A stretch of 64,000 nucleotides of DNA from assembly GCF_003626975.1 (NCBI RefSeq), contig NZ_CP032616.1, positions 1,426,001 through 1,490,000 of the forward strand, in the 5' to 3' direction. Both the position numbers and the translations under genes were made by a program. This DNA is from Pseudomonas sp. DY-1 (GTDB lineage: Bacteria; Pseudomonadota; Gammaproteobacteria; Pseudomonadales; Pseudomonadaceae). Below are positions 25,480 through 39,344 of the stretch, one piece after another; the first letter of the stretch is position 1, and the number at the start of each line of letters is the position of its first letter. The notes below the pieces were generated by a model. The model was not told where the DNA came from. It saw nothing but the letters and a program-made list of their open reading frames with translations, and ran no database searches.

Positions 25480-26858
25480 GCCCCTTCGAACCAGGCCAGT
25501 TTATCGCGCAGGGTCACTACTTCACCCACGATGACCAGGGTGGGCGCGTGGACCTCATGCTCAGCCACTAGCTGCGGCAGGTTGGCCAGGGTTCCAGTGA
25601 AAACACGCTGGCGGCTGGTGGTGCCTTGCTGCACCAGAGCTGCCGGAGTGTCGCCAGCGCGACCATGCGCAATGAGTTGCTCGCAAATCAGCGGAAGACC
25701 CACCAGCCCCATGTAGAACACCAGAGTCTGGCCCGGAGAGACCAGATCTGCCCATGGCAGATCGCAGCTTCCGTCTTTCAGGTGACCGGTAACGAAACGC
25801 ACCGATTGTGCATAGTCGCGGTGGGTGAGTGGGATGCCTGCATAGGCGGCGCAGCCGGACGCAGCGGTTATGCCTGGAACGACCTGGAACGGAATCCCTT
25901 CGGCCGCCAGTTCTTCGATCTCCTCGCCTCCGCGACCAAAGATGAAGGGGTCACCACCTTTCAGGCGCAATACCCGCTTGCCCAGCTTGGCCTGCTCGAT
26001 CAACAGGCGATTGATTTCGTCCTGAGGCAGCGCATGGTCGGCACGACGCTTGCCGACGTAGATGCGCTCCGCATCACGACGGCAGAGTTCGATGATCGGC
26101 GCGGCAACCAGGCGGTCGTAAAGTACAACGTCAGCCTGCTGCATCAGGCGCAAGGCACGGAAGGTCAGCAAGTCCGGATCGCCCGGCCCGGCACCTACCA
26201 GATAAACCTCACCCAAAGCCTTGGGTGCACCGCCAGCCACTCGCTCGGCCAGCAGACGCTCGGCTTCGGCGCCTTGCCCGGCCAGCATGCGCTCGGCCAC
26301 TGGCCCCTGAAAGACCTCTTCCCAGAACACACGCCGCTGCTGCACATCAGGGAGAAGGGCTTTCACCTGGTCACGGAACTTCTTCGCCAGGCCAGCCAGT
26401 TGGCCATAGGCAGAAGGGATCCAGGTCTCGATCTTCGCCCGAATCAATCGCGCCAGGACGGGAGCGTCGCCAGCACTTGATACGGCAACGATCAGCGGAG
26501 AGCGATCGACTATAGCGGGAAAGATCACACTGCAAAGTTTGGGAGCGTCCACCACGTTGACCGGAATTCCACGTGCCTGGGCCTGGACCGATACTTCAGC
26601 GTTCAACGCCTTGTCATCGCTGGCAGCCACAACCAGGACACAAGCGTGCAAGTCAGCTTCCTGATAGCCGCGCAGATACGACTCGCCGGCGCTCTGGACC
26701 ACCATCTCCAACAACTGTGCATCGACTTCCGGCGCAACTACTCGCAACCGGGCGCCCGCATCGGCGAGCAGACGCGCCTTGCGCAGGGCCACCTCACCCC
26801 CACCGACCACGAGCACATTGCGCCCTTGAAGATTGTGGAACAGCGGGAGGAAATCCAT
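25464..26858 (-). CDS. cysG: Siroheme synthase
   Basis: A 464-residue trifunctional enzyme making siroheme for sulfite and nitrite reductases from uroporphyrinogen III. The N-terminal half (CysG-B) has the NAD site [15 protein letters not shown] (14-28), Asp104, and Ser127/Ser128 in VAVSSAGD; the C-terminal half (CysG-A, SAM-dependent methyltransferase) has [16 protein letters not shown] (217-232) and [17 protein letters not shown] (297-313). Fusion of both is the gammaproteobacterial form. It is downstream of serS on the same strand after a strong hairpin, so it is likely a separate transcript. Confidence 0.96.
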   Translation of the reverse strand: MDFLPLFHNLQGRNVLVVGGGEVALRKARLLADAGARLRVVAPEVDAQLLEMVVQSAGESYLRGYQEADLHACVLVVAASDDKALNAEVSVQAQARGIPVNVVDAPKLCSVIFPAIVDRSPLIVAVSSAGDAPVLARLIRAKIETWIPSAYGQLAGLAKKFRDQVKALLPDVQQRRVFWEEVFQGPVAERMLAGQGAEAERLLAERVAGGAPKALGEVYLVGAGPGDPDLLTFRALRLMQQADVVLYDRLVAAPIIELCRRDAERIYVGKRRADHALPQDEINRLLIEQAKLGKRVLRLKGGDPFIFGRGGEEIEELAAEGIPFQVVPGITAASGCAAYAGIPLTHRDYAQSVRFVTGHLKDGSCDLPWADLVSPGQTLVFYMGLVGLPLICEQLIAHGRAGDTPAALVQQGTTSRQRVFTGTLANLPQLVAEHEVHAPTLVIVGEVVTLRDKLAWFEGAQAGV

Positions 26859-26904
26859 AGCAGTGCCTTTTAGCAGTAACGGTTGGAGGTAGCGCTTGAA
26901 CGGT

Positions 26905-26942
26905 CACCGCCCGCATGCAGCCAGGCTACGACGCGGGCGGTG
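26905..26942 (-). terminator. Hairpin between serS and cysG
   Basis: CACCGCCCGC (26905-26914) and GCGGGCGGTG (26933-26942) give a ten-pair stem 39 bases after the serS stop. There is no T-tract, so it may be a weak or Rho-assisted terminator, or an RNA structure in the cysG leader. Confidence 0.45.
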
Positions 26943-26980
26943 AGGCCTTGCATTTCCCCCGCTGATACAGGGGATGGCAA

Positions 26981-28648
<1,668 letters not shown>

Positions 28649-28652
<4 letters not shown>

Positions 28653-29974
28653 GACTTTCTCCGCTTCCAGGGGCTGTTGCGGTCGAGGCTCTTCAGGTGT
28701 TGCAGCTTGTCACGGATCTTCAGCTCAAGGCCACGCGGTACTGGTTGATAGTATGAGCGTGGCTCGAGTTGTTCGGGGAAGTAGTCCTCCCCAGCCGCAT
28801 AAGCATCCGGCTCGTCATGGGCGTAACGGTACTCCTCGCCATAGCCCAACTGCTTCATCAGTTTGGTCGGCGCGTTACGCAGGTGGAGCGGCACCTCCAG
28901 AGAACCGTTCTCGGCGGCATCACGCATGGCGGCCTTGAAGGCCATGTAGACCGCATTGCTCTTCGGTGCACAGGCCAGATACGTAACTGCCTGTGCTACG
29001 GCCAGTTCACCTTCAGGGCTTCCCAGCCTTTCCTGCACATCCCAGGCTGACAGGCAAAGACTCAACGCGCGCGGGTCGGCATTGCCGATGTCCTCGCTGG
29101 CCATTCGCACGACACGACGAGCGAGATAAAGCGGATCGCAACCGCCATCAAGCATTCGCGCATACCAGTACAGCGCCGCATCCGGGTCGGACCCACGCAC
29201 CGACTTGTGCAAGGCCGAAATCTGGTCGTAGAACGCCTCGCCGCCCTTGTCGAAGCGCCGACGACTATCCCCCAGGAGATTCTGCAACAGTTCGACGCCG
29301 ATCTCGCCACCGTCCTCGGCAAGATCGGCAGCGTTCTCCAACAGGTTGAGCAGTCGGCGACCATCGCCATCGGCCGCAGACATCAGAATGGCGAAACTCT
29401 GGTCCGGCAAGCTCAGTTTGCGCTTGCCAAGCCCCTTCTCTTCGCTCAGCGCACGCGCTACCAGCTTGCGCAGGGCGGCTTCATCGAGACTCTTCAGCAC
29501 ATAAACGCGCGCACGCGAAAGCAATGCATTGTTGAGTTCAAAAGAAGGGTTCTCGGTGGTTGCACCGATGAAAATCAGGGTGCCGTCTTCCACATAAGGC
29601 AGGAAGGCGTCCTGTTGGGACTTGTTGAAGCGATGCACCTCATCCACGAAGAGAATGGTGCGGCGGCCATATTGCGCGGCCTGCTGCTTGGCCATTTCTA
29701 CCGACTGGCGAATCTCCTTCACCCCTGAAAGCACAGCGGAGATGGTTTCGAAGTGAGCATCGGTAACTTGGGCCAGCAGTTTGGCAAGGGTCGTCTTGCC
29801 GACCCCCGGTGGGCCCCAGAAGATCATCGAGTGCAGCGCACCTTGCTCCAGAGCCTCACGCAGGGGTTTGCCGGGTGCCAACAGGTGCTCCTGGCCGACA
29901 TATTCGTCCAGGTTGGCGGCACGCAAGCGCGCAGCCAGCGGTTGGGCGATGGGTTCGGAGCGGAAAAGGTCCAT
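28649..29974 (-). CDS. rarA: Replication-associated recombination protein A
   Basis: A 441-residue AAA+ ATPase of the RarA/MgsA/WRNIP1 family that acts at stalled replication forks with SSB. Walker A is GPPGVGKTT (54-62), Walker [11 protein letters not shown] (106-115), sensor 1 GATTENPSF, and the C-terminal tetramerisation region contains [22 protein letters not shown]. It is 12 bases downstream of lolA and overlaps crcB, so ftsK-lolA-rarA-crcB-serS is probably one transcription unit. Confidence 0.96.
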
Positions 29975-29986
29975 GGGCGTTGCAGC

Positions 29987-30613
29987 TTATTCCTGGATGA
30001 CGTCGGCGCCTTCCGGGATATTGAAGTTGAACTGCGCGGTATCGATCGCCTGGTTCATCTTGACCCCGAGGAAGAGGATGTTGGTGCGCTGGCCGACGCT
30101 GTCGATCAGTTGCATGTCGTTGATCACACCGTTACGGAACGACAGGCGCAGGGTGTCGAACAGGGTGTCCTTGGCCTTGGGCTTGAGAATGAAGTCCACC
30201 ACGTCGCCGCCTTCCTTGTGGGTGATCTCGAAGTTCTCGCTGATCTTCGATACGTCACCCGACAACAGCAGGGCCGGAGTGTGGGTCAGGCGTTGATCCA
30301 GGGTCTGGATGGTCACCTGTTGCAGATCCGGGTCGTAGAGCCAGACTTTCTCGCCGTTGGAGACCAGCAGTTGCTCCATTGGGGCATCGGTATGCCAGCG
30401 GAACAGGCCCGGACGCTTTAGCGAGAGCTCACCAGAGGTTTCTTGCAATTGAGTGCCGGAACCATCGAGGGTCAGCTGGGAAAATCGACCAGTAATGGTC
30501 TGCGCCTTGTTCAGCATTTCTGTCAGGCGGCTGATGGCCGCCTTGTCGTCAGCCTGGGCAGTCAGAGCAGACAGGCCGAGTACAGCAACCATGAGCATGC
30601 GGATCAGTCGCAT
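29987..30613 (-). CDS. lolA: Outer-membrane lipoprotein carrier LolA
   Basis: A 208-residue periplasmic chaperone that ferries lipoproteins from LolCDE to LolB. A signal peptide ([21 protein letters not shown]) is cleaved before DDKAAISRL. The half-barrel fold is seen in [32 protein letters not shown] and [24 protein letters not shown] lies before the ATG at 30613; the frame extends 15 bases upstream without support. It lies 30 bases downstream of ftsK. Confidence 0.95.
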   Translation of the reverse strand: MRLIRMLMVAVLGLSALTAQADDKAAISRLTEMLNKAQTITGRFSQLTLDGSGTQLQETSGELSLKRPGLFRWHTDAPMEQLLVSNGEKVWLYDPDLQQVTIQTLDQRLTHTPALLLSGDVSKISENFEITHKEGGDVVDFILKPKAKDTLFDTLRLSFRNGVINDMQLIDSVGQRTNILFLGVKMNQAIDTAQFNFNIPEGADVIQE

Positions 30614-30642
30614 GGAATTCCTCGTCAAAAATCCGTTTCGGA

Positions 30643-33051
30643 TTAGTCTCGCACCGGTGACGGCGCGATAACTTCGCGCGAACCGTTGCCGTTCATGGGG
30701 CTCACAACCCCAGCCATTTCCATCGCCTCGATCATGCGCGCGGCGCGGTTGTAGCCAATCTTCAGCTTGCGCTGTACTGCGGAGATCGAAGCGCGGCGGC
30801 TTTCGGTCACAAAGCGTACCGCCTCGTCATAGAGCGGGTCGTCTTCGCTGCCCTCGCTACCGCCTTCACCTCCCTCGCCACCGGAGAAGCTGCCAGCGCC
30901 CTCTTCCGCGCCTGCAAGGATGTCTTCGATGTAGTCCGGTGCGCCGCGCAACTTCCAGGCTTCCACCACACGATGCACTTCGTCGTCAGAAACGAACGCG
31001 CCGTGGACGCGGATCGGCAAGCCAGTCCCTGGCGGTAGGTAAAGCATGTCGCCATGGCCAAGCAGTTGCTCCGCTCCGCCCTGATCGAGGATGGTGCGGG
31101 AGTCGATCTTGCTGGACACCTGGAAGGCCATGCGGGTCGGGATGTTGGCCTTGATCAGGCCTGTAATCACGTCAACCGAAGGACGCTGAGTCGCGAGTAT
31201 CAGATGGATACCAGCCGCACGGGCCTTCTGGGCGATACGGGCAATCAGTTCTTCCACTTTCTTGCCGACGATCATCATCATGTCTGCGAATTCGTCGACG
31301 ACCACCACGATGGTCGGCAGCGTCTTCAGCAGAGGCGCTTCGTCTTCCATGCTTTCGCGACGATAGAGCGGATCAGTCAGCGGGGTACCAGCTTCCTCGG
31401 CATCTTTAACCTTACGGTTGAAACCGGCGAGGTTCCGTACACCCATGGCCGCCATCAGCTTGTAGCGCCGCTCCATCTCGGCAACGCTCCAGCGCAGGGC
31501 GTTGGCCGCCTCCTTCATGTCAGTGACCACCGGACACAGCAGATGAGGAATACCTTCGTAGATGGAGAGTTCCAGCATCTTCGGGTCGATCATGATCATC
31601 CGCGCCTGCTCGGGCGTGGACTTGAACAGGATCGACAGGATCATGGCGTTCACACCGACCGACTTACCGGAACCGGTGGTACCGGCGACCAGCAGGTGGG
31701 GCATCTTGGCGAGATCGGTAATGATCGGCTTACCGCCAATGTCGTGCCCCAGGGCAAGGGTGACGGGCGACTTGGCCTCGTCGTACTCGGACGAGGAAAG
31801 CACTTCGGAGAAACGCACGATCTGGCGGTCTTCGTTGGGAATCTCGATACCGACGGTCGTCTTGCCGGGAATCACTTCCACCACGCGAACGCTGATTACT
31901 GCCAGGGAGCGGGCCAGGTCCTTCGCCAGGTTGGAAATCCGGCTGACTTTCACACCTGCGGCAGGTTGAATCTCGAAGCGAGTGATCACCGGGCCGGGGT
32001 GCACGGATTCCACGATCACTTCAACGCCGAATTCCTTCAGCTTGATCTCCAAAAGGCGCGACATGGCCTCCAGGGATTCCGGAGAGAAGCTCTTCTGCTT
32101 CTTCTCGGCAACATCGAGGATGGAAATAGGCGGCAAGGTGCCTTCGACAGCGGTATCGACAAACAACGGCGCCTGTTTTTCCTTCTGCACGCGCTTACTC
32201 GGTTCCGCGGGTTTGGGCGGCGGCGGCGGAGTAATGACCGGCGCCGGGCGCTTCTCGCGTTCAGTCATGTGCTTGGTCAAGGCCTCTTCGCGCTCGATCA
32301 GACGCTCCTTGACCTTGGCCTGTTCGCGACGGTCCGGCACTACCGGTGCAGCGACTTCGTTCACGCGCACATCCACTTCACGCAGCTTGGCTACAAGTTG
32401 CTTGCGCTCGAGGCGCGCACTCCACCAGCGATTCACGGCGTTCTGAATGAGTTCGAAGAGATCGAGGGTGATCTTGCCGGTCAGATCCATGACCTTGAAC
32501 CAGGAAAGGTCGGTAAACACCGTCAGACCGAAGAGGAAGAGTGCAAAGAACAGCAAGGTGCTGCCCTGCACGTTGAGTGCATTGACTGCCAGATGGCTGA
32601 GGCTCTCGCCCAAGGCACCGCCGGCAGACGCTGGAAGCCCGGCATGGTCCTGGAAATGGATATCGGCCAGTGCTGCACCAGAAAGCACGAGGAAGACCAG
32701 GCCGATCAGGCGCCATGAAAACAGCCAGCCGCTCCAATCGATGGGTTCGTGGCGATGGCGGAAGACTTGCAGGGTCTTGATCGCCAGCAGCAGCGGGAAG
32801 ACATAGGCAAAGTAGCCCAAGGCCATGAACAGGATGTCGGCGAACCAGGCACCCAGGCGGCCGGCCGCATTCTGCACTTGCTCGACGTTGCTGGTGTGGG
32901 TCCAGCCCGGATCAGAGGAGTCGTAGGTGAGCAATGCCATCCACAGATAGAGGCAGACCGCCCCCAGCGCGATCAACGCACCTTCCTTGAGGCGATAATG
33001 CAATTGCTGGCGCCAGACAGGAATCTGGGCTCTGGTCGTGGAATTCTTCAA
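30643..33051 (-). CDS. ftsK: DNA translocase FtsK
   Basis: An 802-residue divisome protein that pumps chromosome dimers toward dif and activates XerCD. Four transmembrane helices lie at about 25-43, 70-95, 112-130 and 162-182. A linker rich in charged residues and proline ([10 protein letters not shown] near 275-284) follows. The RecA-like motor has Walker A GTTGSGKS (457-464) and Walker [12 protein letters not shown] near 600; the C-terminal winged-helix gamma domain (about 735-795, with [19 protein letters not shown]) reads KOPS. The linker is short compared with the E. coli protein, as usual in Pseudomonas. Divergent from trxB. Confidence 0.97.
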   Translation of the reverse strand: MKNSTTRAQIPVWRQQLHYRLKEGALIALGAVCLYLWMALLTYDSSDPGWTHTSNVEQVQNAAGRLGAWFADILFMALGYFAYVFPLLLAIKTLQVFRHRHEPIDWSGWLFSWRLIGLVFLVLSGAALADIHFQDHAGLPASAGGALGESLSHLAVNALNVQGSTLLFFALFLFGLTVFTDLSWFKVMDLTGKITLDLFELIQNAVNRWWSARLERKQLVAKLREVDVRVNEVAAPVVPDRREQAKVKERLIEREEALTKHMTEREKRPAPVITPPPPPKPAEPSKRVQKEKQAPLFVDTAVEGTLPPISILDVAEKKQKSFSPESLEAMSRLLEIKLKEFGVEVIVESVHPGPVITRFEIQPAAGVKVSRISNLAKDLARSLAVISVRVVEVIPGKTTVGIEIPNEDRQIVRFSEVLSSSEYDEAKSPVTLALGHDIGGKPIITDLAKMPHLLVAGTTGSGKSVGVNAMILSILFKSTPEQARMIMIDPKMLELSIYEGIPHLLCPVVTDMKEAANALRWSVAEMERRYKLMAAMGVRNLAGFNRKVKDAEEAGTPLTDPLYRRESMEDEAPLLKTLPTIVVVVDEFADMMMIVGKKVEELIARIAQKARAAGIHLILATQRPSVDVITGLIKANIPTRMAFQVSSKIDSRTILDQGGAEQLLGHGDMLYLPPGTGLPIRVHGAFVSDDEVHRVVEAWKLRGAPDYIEDILAGAEEGAGSFSGGEGGEGGSEGSEDDPLYDEAVRFVTESRRASISAVQRKLKIGYNRAARMIEAMEMAGVVSPMNGNGSREVIAPSPVRD

Positions 33052-33239
33052 AACGCGTCTTTTCCTGCGCCCATGGCGCGTTCAAGAGTCGGTCGAGGGT
33101 GAAAAACTGCAAGGCACAGTGCCATTACGAGCTCCAACCCATTCGGAACGCGGCCCATTGTACGGATTTGCCTGCGCGACGCCATGTGGGAACTGATTGT
33201 CGCCCCAGCGTTTTGGCGACGTCTCGCGCTTCGGTGTAG

Positions 33240-34268
<1,029 letters not shown>

Positions 34269-34275
34269 CAGGAAA

Positions 34276-34293
34276 GGCGGGCTCCGGCCCGCC
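34276..34293 (+). terminator. Hairpin after trxB
   Basis: GGCGGGC, TCCG, GCCCGCC forms a seven-pair stem seven bases after the trxB stop, followed by pyrimidines (CTCCCCTCC) rather than a T-run. Partial termination before aat is plausible. Confidence 0.5.
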
Positions 34294-34305
34294 CTCCCCT
34301 CCCCC

Positions 34306-34986
34306 ATGCTTACCTGGCTACAACGCGACTCCCTCGAGTTCCCGCCGCTCGGCCGAGCGATGCGCGAACCAAATGGCCTGCTGGCAGCCGGCGGCGATCT
34401 CTCGCCAGAGCGCCTGATCCAGGCCTACCGCCATGGATGCTTCCCCTGGTACCAGGATGGCCAGCCCATCCTCTGGTGGTCTCCCGACCCACGCACAGTG
34501 CTGCAGCCGCAGGAAATCCACATTTCCCGCAGCCTATCGAAGCTGCTACGCCAGGGACGCTTTCGCGTGACGTTCGACCAGGCGTTTCAATCCGTCATAG
34601 AAGGCTGTGCCGGCCCACGGAATTACACCGACGGCACCTGGATCACCCCGGCAATGCAGGCGGCCTACACAGAACTGCACCGCCGCAACGTCGCGCACTC
34701 GGTGGAGGTCTGGAAAGACGATGAACTTGTCGGCGGCCTCTATGGCCTAGCGATCGGCAAGCTGTTTTTTGGCGAGTCCATGTTCAGTCGGACAGACAAC
34801 GCGTCAAAAGTCGGTTTCGCCACACTGGTGCAGCATCTGAATCAATGGGGCTTTGTGCTGATCGACTGCCAGATGCCCACCCAACACCTGCAGAGCTTTG
34901 GCGCCCGCACGATCAGCCGCGAGAAGTTTACCCGCTACCTGCAGCTCTACCTCGACCAACCGAACGCCGCAGACTGGATCGCCTAG
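34306..34986 (+). CDS. aat: Leucyl/phenylalanyl-tRNA-protein transferase
   Basis: A 226-residue enzyme that adds Leu or Phe from tRNA to proteins with N-terminal Arg or Lys, creating N-degrons for ClpS/ClpAP. The family opening is clear: [40 protein letters not shown] (31-50), then [10 protein letters not shown], and further on GESMFSR and [12 protein letters not shown] take the ATG at 34306; the frame is open upstream through trxB. Its stop lies 54 bases before bpt, and clpA-clpS is 2 kb away. Confidence 0.95.
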   Translation: MLTWLQRDSLEFPPLGRAMREPNGLLAAGGDLSPERLIQAYRHGCFPWYQDGQPILWWSPDPRTVLQPQEIHISRSLSKLLRQGRFRVTFDQAFQSVIEGCAGPRNYTDGTWITPAMQAAYTELHRRNVAHSVEVWKDDELVGGLYGLAIGKLFFGESMFSRTDNASKVGFATLVQHLNQWGFVLIDCQMPTQHLQSFGARTISREKFTRYLQLYLDQPNAADWIA

Positions 34987-35040
34987 GCGAGCCCCGCAGC
35001 CTGACATACACTTGCTGAAGGGATTTCCCGGGGGTTGATC

Positions 35041-35748
35041 ATGACCGAGCTGGCTCGTCTCAAGTTTTACGCCACTCAGCCGCATCCATGCAGCTACCTG
35101 CCCGAGGAGCAGGCCACCACCCTGTTCCTCGACCCCAGCCAGCCCATGGACGTGGACGTCTATGCCGACCTATCGGAAATGGGCTTCCGCCGCAGCGGCG
35201 ACCACCTCTATCGCCCGCATTGCCAGCGCTGCAATGCCTGCGTACCCGCACGCATCCCCGCCGACCAGTTCATCCCCAGCCGCCAACAGAAGCGCATCCT
35301 CAAGCGTAACGGCGACCTGACCGTAACCGCAGTGCGCCCATCCTTCACCGAGGAGTACTACGCGCTTTACGTCCGGTACATCGAGCAGCGCCACTCCGAT
35401 GGCGACATGTATCCACCCAGCCGGGACCAATTTTCCACCTTCCTGGTCCGCGACCTGCCCTTTTCACGCTTCTACGAATTCCGCCTCAAGGACGAGCTCA
35501 AGGCCGTGGCGGTGACGGACGTGCTGCCAAACGGACTTTCCGCGGTCTACACCTTCTACGATCCCGATGAGGAGAGACGCAGCCTTGGCCGCTACGCCAT
35601 TCTCTGGCAGATAGGCGAAAGCGCTCGCCTTGGCCTACAGGCCGTGTATCTCGGCTACTGGATCAAGAACTGCAGGAAGATGAACTACAAGACCCAGTAC
35701 CGCCCGATCGAACTCTTCGTCAATCAGCGCTGGGTGACGCTCAGCTGA
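35041..35748 (+). CDS. bpt: Aspartate/glutamate leucyltransferase
   Basis: A 235-residue transferase of the Bpt (formerly Ate) family, which adds Leu to N-terminal Asp or Glu. The N-terminal domain has the conserved cysteines: Cys16 in HPCSYLP and the CQRCNAC cluster in [18 protein letters not shown]. The GNAT-like C-terminal half contains [15 protein letters not shown] and [16 protein letters not shown]. The ATG at 35041 has GGGGG six bases before it; a TTG two codons upstream is in frame. With Aat it broadens the range of N-degrons read by ClpS. Confidence 0.95.
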   Translation: MTELARLKFYATQPHPCSYLPEEQATTLFLDPSQPMDVDVYADLSEMGFRRSGDHLYRPHCQRCNACVPARIPADQFIPSRQQKRILKRNGDLTVTAVRPSFTEEYYALYVRYIEQRHSDGDMYPPSRDQFSTFLVRDLPFSRFYEFRLKDELKAVAVTDVLPNGLSAVYTFYDPDEERRSLGRYAILWQIGESARLGLQAVYLGYWIKNCRKMNYKTQYRPIELFVNQRWVTLS

Positions 35749-35849
35749 AGCCCTTGGCGAGCAGTGCTATTTTCGGGCACAATGCACGCCGTTTTTGCCC
35801 GCCGCACTTTGTGGTCGGGCCCATCTCTGAATACCGAGGGCTTTACTGC

Positions 35850-36068
35850 ATGTCGAAAGAAGACAGCTTCGAAATGGAAGGCACTGTCATCGACACCCTG
35901 CCCAACACCATGTTCCGTGTGGAGTTGGAAAATGGGCACGTCGTCACCGCGCACATTTCCGGCAAGATGCGCAAGAATTACATCCGCATCCTCACCGGCG
36001 ATAAGGTTCGCGTCGAGCTGACGCCGTACGATCTGAGCAAAGGCCGCATCACCTACCGCGCCCGCTGA
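35850..36068 (+). CDS. infA: Translation initiation factor IF-1
   Basis: A 72-residue S1/OB-fold protein ([20 protein letters not shown] start) that occupies the ribosomal A site during initiation. The sequence [20 protein letters not shown] and [20 protein letters not shown] is the family core, with nothing missing. A frame open 96 bases upstream is not translated from any plausible site. It ends in a terminator shared with the convergent clpA. Confidence 0.97.
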   Translation: MSKEDSFEMEGTVIDTLPNTMFRVELENGHVVTAHISGKMRKNYIRILTGDKVRVELTPYDLSKGRITYRAR

Positions 36069-36081
36069 TCAGAAAGTCATG

Positions 36082-36110
36082 AAAAAGCCCGGCAATTGCC
36101 GGGCTTTTTT
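36082..36110. terminator. Terminator between infA and clpA
   Basis: GCCCGGCAA and TTGCCGGGC (36087-36104) make a palindrome between A5 and T6 tracts; it can serve infA on the plus strand and clpA on the minus strand. Confidence 0.88.
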
Positions 36111-36121
36111 GTGGATGACCG

Positions 36122-38392
36122 TCAGGCCATCTCTGCAGTTGTCTCGAACTCGAAGCTGAGCTCTTCGTCCTTGACGTCGACATGCACCAAACCGCCGTGC
36201 TCGGCCAGTTCACCAAAGAGGATCTCTTCGGCCAGAGGCCGCTTGATCTTGTCCTGGATCAAACGCGCCATGGGACGCGCGCCCATCTGGGCATCGTAGC
36301 CACGCTCGGCCAGCCAGCCACGCGCCTCGTCGCTGACCACCAACTGCACGCGCTTGTCTTCCAGTTGCGCCTGAAGTTCGGTGAGGAACTTGTCCACGAC
36401 ATTCTTGATGACTTCGTGGCTCAGGCGACCAAACTGGATGATAGTGTCCAGACGGTTGCGGAATTCCGGCGTGAAGCTCTTGCGAATGACCTCCATGGCG
36501 TCCGAGGAGTGATCCTGCAGGGTGAAGCCAATGGAGGCGCGTGCAGCAGTTTCGGCGCCGGCGTTGGTGGTCATGATCAGGATCACGTTGCGGAAATCCG
36601 CCTTGCGTCCGTTATTGTCAGTCAGGGTGCCGTGATCCATCACCTGCAGCAGCAGATTGAAGACTTCCGGATGGGCCTTCTCGATTTCGTCCAGCAGCAG
36701 TACGCAGTGCGGCATCTTGGTGATGGCCTCGGTCAGCAAGCCGCCCTGGTCGAAACCAACATAGCCCGGAGGCGCACCAATCAGACGCGAAACAGTGTGC
36801 CGCTCCATGTACTCGGACATGTCGAAGCGAAGCAACTCGATACCCATCGCCTTTGCCAGCTGCCGGGCAACTTCAGTCTTGCCGACCCCAGTGGGACCAG
36901 CAAAGAGGAAGGAGCCCACAGGCTTGTCCGGAGATTTGAGGCCGGCACGGGACAGCTTGATCGCAGTGGACAGGGAGTCGATGGCGGCGTCCTGACCAAA
37001 CACGGTCAGCTTCAGGTCGCGCTCCAGATTACGCAGCAGTTCCTTGTCGGAACTGGTGACGTGTTTTGGAGGAATCCGTGCGATCTTGGCAACGATGTCT
37101 TCGACCTGCGCCACTTCAATGCGCTTGGCACGCTTCTCCTCCGGCTGTAGCCGCTGGTATGCACCCGCCTCATCGATCACATCGATCGCCTTGTCGGGCA
37201 TATGCCGATCATTGATGTAACGCGCCGCCAGCTCAGCAGCAGCACGCAACGCCTCGTCGCTGTACTCGATATGGTGATGCTGCTCGAAACGCGCCTTGAG
37301 CCCCCTGAGGATGCCTACGGTGTCTTCGACGGAAGGCTCAGTCACATCGACTTTCTGGAAGCGCCGAGCGAGAGCCCGATCCTTCTCGAAGATGCCACGG
37401 AACTCCTGGAAGGTAGTGGAGCCGATGCAGCGGATCTCACCCGACGAAAGCAGGGGCTTGAGCAAGTTGGATGCATCCATCACACCACCCGAGGCAGCTC
37501 CAGCCCCAATGATGGTGTGGATCTCATCGATGAAAAGAATGGCATGGGGGCGCTTGCGCAGTTCGTTGAGCAGCGCCTTGAAGCGCTTCTCGAAGTCGCC
37601 GCGATACTTGGTTCCCGCCAGCAGTGCACCTAGATCCAGGGAGTAGACCACGCTGTCAGCCAGCAGATCAGGCACCTGATTGTCGACGATACGCTTCGCC
37701 AGCCCCTCGGCGATGGCGGTCTTGCCGACACCAGCCTCACCGACCAGCAGCGGGTTGTTCTTGCGACGACGCGCCAGAATCTGTGCGACGCGCTCGACTT
37801 CATTCTCACGCCCCACCAACGGATCGATACGCCCCATCCGCGCCAGTTCGTTCAGGTTGCTGGCATAGGCATCGAGGGGATGACCCGAGGCGGCGGCCTC
37901 ACCACCCTCCTCGTCCTGCATTTCCTGGTCGTGATCGTGCTGCTCCCCGTGCCCTGGCACTTTAGAAATACCGTGGGCGATGTAGTTGACGACATCGATA
38001 CGAGCCACACTCTGCTGTTTCAGCAGGAATACAGCCTGGCTCTCCTGCTCACTGAAGATCGCAACCAGCACGTTAGCACCGGTCACTTCGCGCTTGCCGG
38101 AACTTTGCACGTGGAACACCGCGCGCTGCAGAACGCGCTGGAAGCCGAGCGTTGGCTGGGTTTCACGATCTTCGTCGTGCTGAGGAATCAGCGGGGTGGT
38201 GGAGTCAATGAACTCCTGCAGGTCGTGCCGCAGCTTGTCCATATTCGCGCCGCATGCACGCAGTACTGTTGCAGCAGCTTCGTTGTCCAGCAGGGCGAGC
38301 AACAGGTGCTCGACCGTCATGAATTCGTGACGCTTGGCGCGGGCCTCCTTGAAGGCAAGATTGAGGGTGACTTCGAGCTCGCGGTTCAACAT
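36122..38392 (-). CDS. clpA: ATP-dependent Clp protease ATPase ClpA
   Basis: A 756-residue double AAA+ unfoldase for ClpP. The N-domain (1-142) that docks ClpS is followed by an acidic/His linker ([20 protein letters not shown]), AAA-1 with Walker A GEAGVGKT (218-225) and Walker B ILFIDE (285-290), and AAA-2 with Walker A GPTGVGKT (499-506). The ClpP-docking IGF loop is seen in [10 protein letters not shown] near 615. It lies 28 bases downstream of clpS on the same strand. ClpP itself is not in the window. Confidence 0.97.
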   Translation of the reverse strand: MLNRELEVTLNLAFKEARAKRHEFMTVEHLLLALLDNEAAATVLRACGANMDKLRHDLQEFIDSTTPLIPQHDEDRETQPTLGFQRVLQRAVFHVQSSGKREVTGANVLVAIFSEQESQAVFLLKQQSVARIDVVNYIAHGISKVPGHGEQHDHDQEMQDEEGGEAAASGHPLDAYASNLNELARMGRIDPLVGRENEVERVAQILARRRKNNPLLVGEAGVGKTAIAEGLAKRIVDNQVPDLLADSVVYSLDLGALLAGTKYRGDFEKRFKALLNELRKRPHAILFIDEIHTIIGAGAASGGVMDASNLLKPLLSSGEIRCIGSTTFQEFRGIFEKDRALARRFQKVDVTEPSVEDTVGILRGLKARFEQHHHIEYSDEALRAAAELAARYINDRHMPDKAIDVIDEAGAYQRLQPEEKRAKRIEVAQVEDIVAKIARIPPKHVTSSDKELLRNLERDLKLTVFGQDAAIDSLSTAIKLSRAGLKSPDKPVGSFLFAGPTGVGKTEVARQLAKAMGIELLRFDMSEYMERHTVSRLIGAPPGYVGFDQGGLLTEAITKMPHCVLLLDEIEKAHPEVFNLLLQVMDHGTLTDNNGRKADFRNVILIMTTNAGAETAARASIGFTLQDHSSDAMEVIRKSFTPEFRNRLDTIIQFGRLSHEVIKNVVDKFLTELQAQLEDKRVQLVVSDEARGWLAERGYDAQMGARPMARLIQDKIKRPLAEEILFGELAEHGGLVHVDVKDEELSFEFETTAEMA

Positions 38393-38420
38393 GGCTTCAC
38401 CTCATACCCAAGGGGCGGCA

Positions 38421-38783
38421 TTAACCGTCCTTCTCGATCTCACAGAGCAGCGGATGCTGGCTCTCTCTCGCATATTGATTGACCTGCATGGCCTTGGTTT
38501 CGGCTATGTCACGCGTAAACACGCCGCAAACCGCCCGACCTTCCGTATGCACGGTCAGCATGATCTTGGTGGCGAGTTCCCGGTTCATACCGAAGAACGT
38601 TTCGAGCACCTCGACCACGAAATCCATTGGGGTGTAGTCATCGTTAAACATGACCACCTTATACATAGGTGGCGCCTGCAGGGCTGGCTTGGCTTCCTGC
38701 ACCGCCAGGCCCGTGGAGTCGTCCTCATGATGCTGCGGACTGTCCTGATTGAATGTTAGTCGAATCTGGCTGCTTGCATGCAT
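38421..38783 (-). CDS. clpS: ClpS adaptor protein
   Basis: A 120-residue adaptor that binds N-degrons (Leu, Phe, Tyr, Trp) and hands them to ClpA. The binding pocket residues are in [18 protein letters not shown] (asparagine and two aspartates), and the ClpA contact includes [21 protein letters not shown] choose the start [14 protein letters not shown] at 38783 by comparison with Pseudomonas ClpS; its ribosome binding site is weak, and an ATG six codons upstream cannot be excluded. Divergent from cspD. Confidence 0.92.
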   Translation of the reverse strand: MHASSQIRLTFNQDSPQHHEDDSTGLAVQEAKPALQAPPMYKVVMFNDDYTPMDFVVEVLETFFGMNRELATKIMLTVHTEGRAVCGVFTRDIAETKAMQVNQYARESQHPLLCEIEKDG

Positions 38784-39013
38784 GCTGGAATTAAAGGTCA
38801 TAGGTGAGTGAAAAACGGCCGCTGGAAAGACTTTGATCCGTTTCTCAGGCGATGCCGGGAACGCCTTGACTAACGGCAAAACGGTGTTACAACCAGTGGA
38901 TACCCGTCTTCGGGTATCAGGGGTTCCACGTGCGTGGCCAAGGCGGCCCTAAGGGCGTGGAGTCGAAGTGGATGATACTCCAGTGATGGAGTCCTTTGCA
39001 GAGGGATATCAGC

Positions 39014-39277
39014 ATGCTTAGCGGTAAGGTCAAGTGGTTCAACAACGCCAAAGGCTATGGATTTATCCTTGCCGAAGGCCGAGATGAGGACCTGTTCGCC
39101 CACTATTCGGCCATCCAGATGGACGGCTACAAGACGCTAAAGGCTGGACAGCCGGTAAGCTTCGATATCATCCAGGGCCCGAAAGGCCTGCATGCCGTGA
39201 ACATTCGTCCGGTCACGGCCACCACCGAAGCGCCTGCCGCAATCAGCCACCCCCAGGGCAGCACGGTAGAAGTTTAA
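39014..39277 (+). CDS. cspD: Cold-shock-domain protein CspD
   Basis: An 87-residue CSD protein binding single-stranded nucleic acid. RNP1 (NAKGYGFIL, 14-22) and RNP2 (DLFAHYSAI, 30-38) are present. The C-terminal tail beyond residue 67 ([21 protein letters not shown]) is typical of CspD rather than CspA. E. coli CspD blocks replication in stationary phase; the same is assumed here. AGAGGGAT lies upstream of the ATG. It is divergent from clpS, the standard arrangement. Confidence 0.93.
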   Translation: MLSGKVKWFNNAKGYGFILAEGRDEDLFAHYSAIQMDGYKTLKAGQPVSFDIIQGPKGLHAVNIRPVTATTEAPAAISHPQGSTVEV

Positions 39278-39296
39278 GCCCTCGAAATATTTGGGC

Positions 39297-39328
39297 AAAA
39301 AAAGGCCGGTCAGTTGACCGGCCTTTTT
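39297..39328. terminator. Terminator between cspD and icd
   Basis: AGGCCGGTCA, GT, TGACCGGCCT flanked by A6 and T5 tracts separates the convergent cspD and icd genes. Confidence 0.9.
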
Positions 39329-39344
39329 GTTTCCGCCTTCAGGC

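Noticed and set aside
28653..28700. Fluoride riboswitch before crcB
   Set aside because: The region is the coding end of rarA, and crcB starts within the rarA stop codon, leaving no room for a leader.
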